The notes below the pieces were generated by a model. It was not told the DNA's origin. It saw nothing but the letters and a program-made list of their open reading frames with translations, and made no database searches. A stretch of DNA of 64,000 nt from Lentinula raphanica (taxonomy: Eukaryota > Basidiomycota > Agaricomycetes > Agaricales > Omphalotaceae): contig JANVFP010000002.1 of NCBI GenBank assembly GCA_027919835.1, forward strand, positions 1,922,001-1,986,000, in the 5' to 3' direction. Shown piece by piece: positions 55,765-64,000 of the stretch. The position numbers and the translations under genes were made by a program. The stretch's first letter is position 1. The number at the start of each line of letters is the position of its first letter.

Positions 55765-58079
55765 ATGCCTTCTAAAGGGAAAAACAAAAAGAGCTCACTG
55801 CTCTCCTCGACTCGGATATCGAATTTGGCTGAACTGACCAGGAATGTGTATGATCTGCAGCAGATTGTCGAGATAATACATACTCAGTTGCAGATACCTG
55901 GTCAGTGGAAGCTTTCACGACTTCGAAATCCGCTCAATCTGACCGTCACTGACCTAGATCTCTCCACGAAAGCGGGACTCAAAAGAGTCTACTTCAAGTT
56001 CGATCACATAGCTTCGCGACTGGACGCGGCCTTCACTAGATATGAGCACAATGACAAGATCGTCTCCGGTGTAGTTGCTATATACACCGAGTTGTGTGTT
56101 GACTCGATTTTGAGAGCGAGGCTGTTCGAGGATCCGGGCGAGTATTTTCCTCAAAATAACAATCAGAAAGCTGAGACATATCATAGGCTTTCTTCCACGA
56201 CTACTGAAGTTGCTTAATAGAGACGCTGAGTGCCGACGGATAGCTCTTCATGTATTGACAAGTGCTGCACACCATGGCGGATCATCAAGTTTGCGCGAAG
56301 ATGTTGCCAGAAATGCTTCGGTCCTTGTACAAACCCTCAAGGACCATTCCGATGAGCAGCTTACAGCGGAAAGTATCATCGACATCCTATCGAATGCTGT
56401 ATGCACCGCTGTCGATGGCGAATATCGGTGGCACGGCCCCCAAATGCCTGAACTTCAAAGTTCTCTTGACATGAAGACTATGCTCGAACTGACCCTTCAT
56501 CATATGAGGCAGTCCTATGCAAGCAAATCCTCGATCCAGTATGGCCTTGATCTTATCCTCGCGTCTGCTATGTACTCTTCCAACATATTCAGATCAGTGC
56601 CGGATTTGGACATGTTCCTTGTTGCGGGCCTCAAGAGTAAAACCTGGGACATCAGAGGGATCTGCTTCGGGGCAATTTTACGTTCACACATTGTGACCTC
56701 TGTTCATCGTATTCCGTCGCTTGGCTTACAGCTGTTATCACCCGAGTTCTTTGTGCGATGGCCTCCCCATCTCTTTCAGATCTTGGAGCAGTATGGGCTT
56801 TCTCGGTGCTTTGTCGTTCAGCTACACCATGTTTCAACAACGTACTTGGCCGTCTTCGATTACTGGGAGAAGAACCGTGACCACTACGCACTTGGTGCAG
56901 GCTTGGCCGACCTTACACTCATGACAGAGTATTGCCTCCCAGCCAGGCCTTCCTTCCCTGTCGAGGAAATCATTCCTCGCTGCTTGCAGGAACTACGAGC
57001 CAGAGGAACGTCGGCTGACATGGATAGAGCTGATGTTCTTGAAATGAAACTCTTGAACACATTACGGGATTGGGATAGGTCCAAGTCCAAGGCTCAACAG
57101 TTTCTCGCGCGCAATCCAGACTCCGCTTACATCTACCACGCTCTGGCTCTGGTTCCCACTGGTTCCGACGAAAGTGCGCTTGATGCAGCCAAAAAAGGGC
57201 TCAAGTGTACTGGCTTGAAGGACAATAATCCACACCTCTACTTCCAACTTCTTCGTCGTGCGGTAGAACTCGCGGCAGATCTTGGAATCTGCTATCTTCA
57301 TAAGGAGCGCCAGAGAGCTCAGGGTAAGATGATGTGGGAAGAGGCGATCGCTTTCCTCATGAGTGCACTGGAAGACTCGAGAACCTTCGTTAACGAGGCG
57401 CCCCCTGATCATCCATGTATGACAGTGATTCTTCATTGGAATATCATCCTAGAGATCACAATGCAGGGTCCAAAGGCTGACTTGAAGATAATCGAGGTGA
57501 GTCAAACATATCTTGCTCGAAGTCTGATTTCCTCCATCTCAATAATTCCTCCTACAGGCCGCAATGAAAAAACTGAAGATCTCCGAGGAAATTGCCCATG
57601 CCCTTCAGCTACAAATCCACCCTACGCACACACGTCAAGCGGCACAACTCATCATGAACCTCTTTGTAAGAGCTGACAAGGAGTGGGGAAGAGATATTAA
57701 ATCGATGAATGCCCGCCTCGACGATCAAATTCCACCTCCGGATTCTTCCAAGGCAGCCAGAGATGATCTATCGGCGCGGTTGAGCGACATGAGTCTGGAG
57801 ACTCTCAGTTGCTCTAATTCTGTCCCTGAGCCCAAATTTGAAACTCATATGGACGATTTTCGTTTCAAAAGATGCTCATGGTGTCTAAATGCCAGTGTCG
57901 TTTTGAAAAAATGTGCAGGATGTGAATCTACACGGTGAGTGCAACGAATTAAATTCAAAATCGAACTTGAAACTGACTGGGTGATTCTGCTCGGCGTCAG
58001 ATATTGCGATAATCTCTGCCAGAGGGAGCATTGGCCGGAACATAAGAAAGATTGTAAAGGAAAGGGCAGGGCGATGTAA
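55765..58079 (+). CDS. MYND zinc-finger protein, tandem copy 4
   Basis: Five exons in phase: 55765-55900, 55958-56137, 56187-57496, 57558-57934, 58001-58079, for 693 residues. MPSKGKNKKSSLLSSTRISN; DLSTKAGLKRVYFKFDHIAS; LLKLLNRDAECRRIALHVLT; FLVAGLKSKTWDIRGICFGA; EEIIPRCLQELRARGTSADM; finger CSWCLNASVVLKKCAGCEST then RYCDNLCQREHWPEHKKDC. The start is the Met matching the other copies, 17 codons inside a longer open frame. Intron 1 happens to be open in frame (57 nt), so an unspliced reading is possible in this copy; intron 2 has the GC donor (CCGG|GCGAGT). Stop 100 bp from the convergent methyltransferase stop. Confidence 0.88.
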
Positions 58080-58178
58080 CTATAGCGTTGAACGAGTTGT
58101 ACGATAGTAGTAGGGCACACAATATCAAAGTCGGAAGAGTGTCATCCGACCAATTTCCACCGCATGTTCAGAATTCGA

Positions 58179-60427
58179 TCAAGTTACATTCTTCGGAAAT
58201 ACCACCACTGCGATGTTTCGTGCACTCCCCGAGTCACCGCATTGGGAGAAAATCGGAACAAGAGAAGCTTCATACGATAACACTTCGCCCGAAGCCTTTG
58301 TATCTGAGCTCTTCAGGTTCTCCGATATCTCTGGTAAGACCCAAACACCAGGTTCATCACCCTCCAGCTGCTCCTGCACCCACTTCACCCGATCTTCGAG
58401 AAGTGCGGTTTCCACCAAAGGGCCTAGGATACACCGTAGGACGTACAAGATCGACAGAGCTCGAGCGAGGGGTCTCAAAGACGACGGAAGAGTTGCACAT
58501 ATCGAATAAGTTTTCGATGCACTCGAATCCGGGGTAGATGATATTGTCGACGATGACCGTGAGCTAAACATGGATGTGACCAATTCTGTTGACTCTCCTT
58601 CTTCGAGTTCGTTGCCAAGATCGACACCCAACTTAGATCCAACTAACTCTAGATAGGTTGCCCACGAATCGTACGCACGAGAAGGAAAACGGCCGAGTCT
58701 GCCTAGACGACCTTGTTCAAGGTTAGAACCTATCTTGCCGGCAAGAGACGGAGAATCAGAACTAGAGGTAGACGCTGAGGAAGCTGAGCTCGTAGCATTC
58801 TGAAGAACATTCCCATTCTGCAATATATACGCATTCGCCTCCATAGGCGGAATGAAACTCGTGTTTCCGATTTTGACATGATCTAGCTCGATACCTTTCT
58901 TAGCGATGACCCACTCCAGTAACGCTCGCCAGACGACTTTGCGCACAGCAAGTGAGGCGGATTTCGAAGGCGAGGATAATTCGAGTTCGTTCTGTGCTTC
59001 GTCCTCCTCAGCAACGACTCGTCGTGCGACTACTGAATGAGAATCAAGCCATGCATCAGGGGTTTGTGCGGCAAGATGAAAGGCGTTTGGAGGTAGAGGT
59101 TCGGGAAGGAGATGACTTGAGGAGATAGAGGAAGGAGCATGACAGCCAGACGCTGAAGTAGGTTGAGGGGACGAAGATGATGAACAGAATGGATACTCTC
59201 CTTCCCTTAGAAGATTATAACAGCAAGGGACGGTCACAGAAGCGATAAAGCACCATCTCTGACTTTCCGCCTGAAGGTTCTTCGAGTGGGAACCGTATCT
59301 TCTCTCGACAAATGCCCTGAGTACGTCAAGGCTCAGAGAGCCGCAACCATGAAGAGATACGACGATGACTAGCTTTGGACTAGATGCGCCTATAGTGAGC
59401 TCCGGACGTAGTGACTCCATCTCGACGAACCACCCATCCACGGCATCGATTAGTGACTGGGGAGAAGTAATGTGTCCGAATCGATGTGTCACCTTGGGCA
59501 CATTTCGTTCAGGGAAGTCCTCTGGATCTTTTTGCCTCGTACAAAAATCTCTATCTTTGCCCCTCCGCGACCCTGCCTGCCTCTCTACGAGTACCGAATC
59601 GCCATCTAGTGCCAATACCCCCGCGACGCCTGGGACGACGCGTAGCAGTTCACGAGCAAGATGACCTTGACCAGCTCCAACATCGATTATGTATACACCG
59701 CCCTGAGGTATGCACATGTTCTGCACAATCGAAGCAACGTAGGCGGCCATTCGCGTTATTTCGTGTGCTTTTTTCGGAGACATTCCTGACATTCGTGTGC
59801 GTGTGTGGAGGTCGGAAGATGGCAGGTCAATAGGCACTCTGAGAAGAGAATGAGCACGGACATGTGCGATGAGTTGGTGTATTGCAGGAGGTAGTAACGA
59901 GATGGAGGAGTTTATGGAGGAATTGTGTAATGGAGTTGTTGCAGAAGGATGATGGGAAGAGTGTATCTTCGGGAGGCCAGCAGAGCTAATAAATGCTCGC
60001 AGTACATCTTCCCAATCGAAGGTGTCTACCCTTCGATACTCGTTGTCTGCACTCCGTTCATGTTGCTGGTCAGCGTCGAGATGACCTCGGGTGAGATTCA
60101 AGCCAACGCCGAGTTCCCGATCAAGCTCAATGATAGCTTCGGAGGCCAGCGTACGTGGAGAATCAGCAGGAAAAACATTGCTTCTGGTCCTTCTGAGTTC
60201 GAATGAACTCAAGATTGTTGAGAAAGAGTTGGGGTGGAATTGGAGGAGGAGATCAACAAGTCGACCAAGTTTAACTAGCGACATCCAGCGCTTATGTAAC
60301 CATCCCGAACGACCTGCGTCTTTCTCAAATCTTTCTTCTCTCTGCTTCAACTTGAGAAATCTGTCGTCGTGCTTTGCTGTTCGTGATCAAAAGAGTAGCT
60401 CACGCAAGAACAGTAGATATGGGCCAT
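58179..60427 (-). CDS. METTL25/RRNAD1-like methyltransferase-domain protein
   Basis: One long exon 60371-58179, with a small first exon proposed at 60427-60404 (MAHIYCSC, donor GTGAGC), phase 0, for 738 residues. Family features: MSPKKAHEITRMAAYV, then the SAM-binding motif YIIDVGAGQGHLARELLRVV (residues ~236-254), PKVTHRFGHITSPQSL, VIVVSLHGCGSLSLDVLRAF, FIASVTVPCCYNLLREGEYP, and the C-terminal block RALSILYVLRCILGPLVETA, LLEDRVKWVQEQL, with RNIAVVVF at the end (SPRN-like). Members are predicted methyltransferases whose substrates are not well defined. No signal peptide or membrane helix. The first exon is the uncertain part; the long exon alone lacks an ATG near its beginning. Confidence 0.87.
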
Positions 60428-61253
60428 ACCTTACAACCACGAAATAGTGCACGATGCTGAAGAAGAAGAAGAAGCGGATGCAAACCATGGTTCAACTCCC
60501 TCATCATGACCACTCTCCATCCTAATTCCTCAATCACACCCCTTTGTCATCGTTAACGGTATCGGCACCTTACTATTTGGAGTGAGGGTCACTAAAAAAT
60601 GAAATGCACCGTGTTCCGGTGGCTTGCCGCTTGAGCCCTTTGTGATATGGGCATGTTGACTCTCAAGGCAAGAGTGGATGGAGCTTGGGCTAAGATAGAA
60701 TAAGATATCATGTACGTCTTTCTGTTTACTCTTTGAGTTTACAGTTTGCTCAATCTGCGTCTGTCTTCGTTTCTAGTGGTCTACCTGACTACCATCATCC
60801 GCGCATAACCCATCGTCAACGTTGGTCACCGACTGCTGACATGTTGAGACCTCGACGGTGAACGATGGTAGATCGGCTGAACAACCAGCACGTATATCGT
60901 CCGTCTTTTGGTTCCGGAAATTCCTACTGCTCCCGTCCAAATTGGGATGTCCGGTAGAACACATCGCAATGAAAGAAGACTGCCGTTGAATATGTCCGTA
61001 TATGAGGTGGTTAGAGACTAACCTTGAGGAGGAGAGTAATGACCAAGAACGAAGTGATGAAATCGAGAAATTTTGACAACGATGGTGGGAGGTTTGGTAT
61101 GGAAGAAACGTCCGAAGATTGAGATTGATACGAGAGATATAACACTCCAAAGCTCAAACAAGGGTTTTGTGTACATTCATCTACACTTGTACAGTGATAT
61201 ACTTAATAGCACTGAGTGATCAGACTGAATCTCGGACATAGTACCATTTCAGT
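60428..61253. other. Intergenic, no supported gene
   Basis: A minus-strand frame at 61150-60773 (ending EVSTCQQSVTNVDDGLCADD) is open for 125 codons, but I could not connect it to a start or a family. Otherwise nothing seen. Confidence 0.4.
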
Positions 61254-61834
61254 TCATTGCTCTGGCAATCCTAATGCCTTTATGATGTGTCCAGCCAGAG
61301 TTTCCTTGTGTCTATCCATGTTGTCGCATTCTATTGGGTCATTGATAACAAAGTAAACCAAGATTCTCCCATCAAAGCGGATTGGTGAATGAGGAGGCTT
61401 CCAGGAAATGACACCCGGCTTTGGGCTAAGCCTATAACAAATCACACGAAGTCACAATGATTCTGAGTATGAGTGGCAACAGTGAATGGCTCAAGCAACA
61501 TACGGAAGTCCCCCAACCTCTTTCCATCTTCGGGGCAAGACATGGAGGCGGTAATGCGTCAGTAGTGCGGCACGGTCTGGCACCTCACCCAAGAACTGAC
61601 TGATTTCTGAGTCAGAAGAAAAAAGGAATCCAAGATAGTAAAATGGGACTGGATCCGGATGTCCTTCAACAATAGTCGTTGCCATAGGTGGTCTTTGATC
61701 TCTGTCATAATCTATAGTCAATGGCCACCGTTGCGGGGAAATTCTAGATGTCGAACTTGGTTAGTACTGCTTGTACACCATACAACCTTGTTTAGAGATA
61801 CTTACTCTTGTTGTCCAGTTTCACTTTCAGACAT
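61254..61834 (-). CDS. Small protein of unknown function (148 aa)
   Basis: Three exons in phase: 61834-61806, 61743-61504 and 61431-61254, with GTAAGT and GTATGT donors and CTAG / TATAG acceptors. The product begins MSESETGQQEISPQRWPLTI, continues MATTIVEGHPDPVPFYYLGF, FLGEVPDRAALLTHYRLHVL, PRRWKEVGGLPLSPKPGVIS, and ends HKETLAGHIIKALGLPEQ. It is compact, without signal peptide, membrane helix or Cys clusters. I do not recognise it. The good splice sites and even composition support a real cytosolic protein. Confidence 0.65.
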
Positions 61835-63260
61835 GTTGGTATGAAGCAGAGTTGGTAGCAGAGATACTCTTGCAACATTAAATTTTTTGTTTTAACTTTT
61901 TATACCTCACGTTCGAACCCCAGTCCGTAGTGTGGGAGGTTTTTTTACGTTGATTCGGACATTGTGAGGGTCGTGTACGGTTAAGGTTGAAATCAGGATA
62001 CCGGAGCCAGTTGAGGGCAGGCTGAGGGTGAGAAGTATGAGCTTGGTGAGCTAGGGTGAGCTGGGGTGAGGCACCATGAGTGACACCGTCAGATACGTGA
62101 GGCGGCCATAATAAATTGAATGGCCGTAACGCAGATAAGTACTGTTGAGATATGGGCTTGCGGATCTGTTCTCTTCGTGGTCATGTTCATTCCGTGATTA
62201 CGTTTTCTGCTTTGCGCTATCGGTTACTGCACTTCTCTTCAGAAACAACTGTTCACGTACATATTTGGGGTCGAATGCCTTGGCTGGAACAAAGCGAAAG
62301 GGAATGGATAGGCGTTTCCGTGATCTGTGATCTGTTTTGCATATTCTCAACTTTTTTTCTCGTTGAACTCGCTTGAACTGAATCTCACGTACACTCAGAA
62401 GGGCAAAACAACGGTGACTTGGGCTGCGAGCGACCACAAATCATGTCGCGTGTTCATAATTCCTGTTGTTGATAATTCCTGTTCGTCGCTGTTTCCAGTA
62501 GATAGCGTGAGTAAAATCTCTTTTCCTTGAGCAATTGTATCGACCTACCAGGGTTTCATCTTCTTCAGCTCTTTATATATCTGTACTGGTATTCCCTGCT
62601 TCGGATTACTCATTCTCCAAACTTTGTTGTCTCAACGCCCACCCAACTCATCTCCCAACATACATCCCCAGAACCCGAGAACGAAGCGTCTTCTTGCAAC
62701 ACGTATTTTGCAATGAAGTCGCTGGGCGGAGAGAAATAGAAGACGGAGTGCGAAGTGTTCAAGACATCCTGATAGGAGAACGTCTAGTAAGAGTTACACG
62801 ACATTCTCTTTGCCTCCCCTTCTGAGTCCGCGAGTGAAGATGAGGTAGACGAGGATGAAGAAGGGAAAGAGAATGAAGGACAGGGTAGACGAGGAGGGCA
62901 GGAAATCAATGCCTGGACCGGGTGTTTCTTCCACGTAGGAGGGAGGAAGTGGATGACTGGTAGCAAACGTGGATAAGCGGAGTGTGTAGAGAGTTTTCGA
63001 CGAGTTTTCAAGCGTTCGAGAGGATATAATTCTGAACCTTCGAGCAGATCAATAGTCAGACGATTACTTCAATTCTACATCCTGTAACCCTCGAGTCTAC
63101 CGAGTTTGAGCTTCGTCGAACTGCATGATGTTTGTTTCTTGGGCAATTGGGAGAAATAGTCGCGCTGATTCACTCTAAGTTGAGAGCGATAATCACAAGT
63201 ACGTGGAAAATCGAGTATATACATAAAGAGACACCTTCACGTTCGGACCTGACCCTCACC
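61835..63260. other. Intergenic, no supported gene
   Basis: Contains gagctagggtgagctggggtgag at about 62048-62070 (a short direct repeat) and some unsupported open frames (plus 62527-62825, minus 63011-62784). A word like a tRNA B box (gttcgaacccc at 61912-61922) has no fitting cloverleaf. Confidence 0.4.
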
Positions 63261-63344
63261 CTCACATTCAGCGAGCTCACCCTCACATTCCACAAGCTCA
63301 TCCTCACATTCGGGCCGCCCACGCTCACATTCGGACGGCTCACA
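63261..63344. repeat. 21-bp minisatellite, four units
   Basis: The unit starts with ctcacattc at 63261, 63282, 63303 and 63324, exactly 21 bp apart, followed by a 12-bp variable part ending in ctcacc/ctcatc/cccacg. On the minus strand it is open and would code ECEGELA-like heptads, but no gene context supports translation. It lies about 130 bp upstream of the gene at 63472. Confidence 0.85.
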
Positions 63345-63471
63345 AGTCACGGCCGCCCACTCACCGATCGTAGTAGGATACGGTAGAGCCTGTAAAATAT
63401 TTTCAAATTTTTGTTGGTCGGATAAACAAATAAAATATTCTTCTTCTCTATACCACGACGACGACGCGTGA

Positions 63472-64000
63472 ATGGCTAGCGATATCCAGAACGAAGACAA
63501 AGCGTTGGTCAAGAAGCTCTCCGCACAGACTCTCAACGCGTTCCGTGACTACGTGAGTGTTCTCACCTGATATTTCTTTCCATTCATTGTCGGCGTTGAT
63601 TGATTCTTCACGCGTTGATCTAGTCATTCGACGCCGAGTTCATTCAGAAGCATCCGAGCATTTTTCTTACATGGGACTGGATCAATATCGGCGCATTGAG
63701 AGGCTTTCTACGCGAACGAGGGTATTACCAAGATCTCAACCTTTCGGAATCCTCAGGTATGTTGAATTGTCTTGTTATACGTTTGTTCTGAAATGATTGC
63801 AATAGAAGTTCAAGTCAAGCAAGAGCTCATTGACGAGACGTTGCTCCCAGATCAGCCGGCAGAGCGTCCACTCGTGTATACTACACGCGAGGATGGACAT
63901 GAGGTGACATATATTCTCGATTCTGATGAAGAAATCGACAGCATCCGAGGTACGTGTAACAGAATGAATACCGAGACTGCTGATTCATGAATCACTTTGT
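63472..64000 (+). CDS. Unknown protein, N-terminal part (runs off the window)
   Basis: Three exons in phase so far: 63472-63552, 63624-63756 and 63806-63949, the last ending at a GTACGT donor. The product starts MASDIQNEDKALVKKLSAQT, then SFDAEFIQKHPSIFLTWDWI, NIGALRGFLRERGYYQDLNL, VKQELIDETLLPDQPAERPL, VYTTREDGHEVTYILDSDEE. It is hydrophilic and acidic, with no signal peptide. I have an impression of similar N-termini on large transposon-like or zinc-finger proteins of Agaricales but cannot confirm it; the deciding domains would be beyond the window. Confidence 0.6.

Larger units (their letters stand above)
47638..58079 (+). repeat. Tandem array of four MYND-finger genes
   Basis: Four paralogous genes start at 47638, 50382, 53069 and 55765 (spacing 2744, 2687 and 2696 bp), all plus strand with the same five-exon structure. 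The spacers (49934-50381, 52687-53068, 55365-55764) also resemble each other: each begins with cgtctacc/gtataccac-like words and gtgtatgtgt(at)cat, and ends with aacaac(at)..ccttctttt..ttcggatgcct. They hold no other gene. The array ends 100 bp before the stop of a convergent methyltransferase gene. Confidence 0.9.

Noticed and set aside
61850..61925. Possible tRNA: ggtagcagag word and gttcgaacccc B-box-like word
   Set aside because: No acceptor stem or anticodon stem can be formed and the first word overlaps the 5' region of a protein gene.
1..64000. CRISPR arrays, operons, ribosome binding sites
   Set aside because: The sequence is eukaryotic with spliced genes; no spaced identical repeats of CRISPR type are present.

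Overview
The window is genomic DNA from a mushroom-forming basidiomycete (Agaricomycetes). The evidence is many introns of about 45-100 bp with GT(R)NGT donors, very short exons, a GH7 cellobiohydrolase with a C-terminal CBM1, a DUF6533 membrane protein, several small secreted proteins, a BED/hAT transposon, and dense genes on both strands. Exon models were built by eye: splice phase was carried through every junction and checked against conserved motifs. All functions are inferred from recognised families; no database search was run.

Layout. 1-580: 5' end of a coiled-coil gene (minus). 718-4776: a hAT element (minus) with palindromic subterminal repeats. 4898-5792: SWC5 (minus). 5793-10130: repeat-rich zone with arrays of a ~340-375 bp unit, a truncated SWC5 copy (8470-8898) and a small secreted-protein gene (7636); a related secreted-protein gene follows at 10749. 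11774-13581: GH18 chitinase (minus). 15626-17684: type-B carboxylesterase-like gene. 17990-20573: SRP19, a divergent Cys-rich single-pass membrane protein, and a small secreted protein. 22490-27790: three tandem secreted proline-rich protein genes (minus). 29361-31293: GH7-CBM1 cellobiohydrolase. 31432-33244: CDF zinc transporter (minus). 33761-35706: mucin-like secreted protein with a chitin-binding-like N-terminus (minus). 36556-37953: DUF4336 protein. 38428-41084: tandem GST pair. 41190-42102: p24 cargo receptor (minus). 43883-45725: DUF6533 protein. 45953-47463: basidiomycete protein of unknown function (minus). 47638-58079: four tandem MYND-finger genes. 58179-60427: METTL25-like methyltransferase (minus). 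61254-61834: small unknown protein (minus). 63472-end: 5' part of an unknown gene.

Two themes stand out. First, local tandem duplication: MYND x4, proline-rich secreted x3, GST x2, the SWC5 fragment and its repeats, and an internal duplication within one proline-rich gene. Second, secretion and wall or plant polymer chemistry: GH18, GH7-CBM1, chitin-binding-like mucin, signal-peptide proteins, plus secretory-pathway parts (SRP19, p24). The most novel candidates are the proline-rich family, which has a dibasic site before a conserved GYxEPVGTxYAS peptide and a conserved DWDLD C-terminus, and the four MYND paralogues, which all need a GC-AG intron at the same place.
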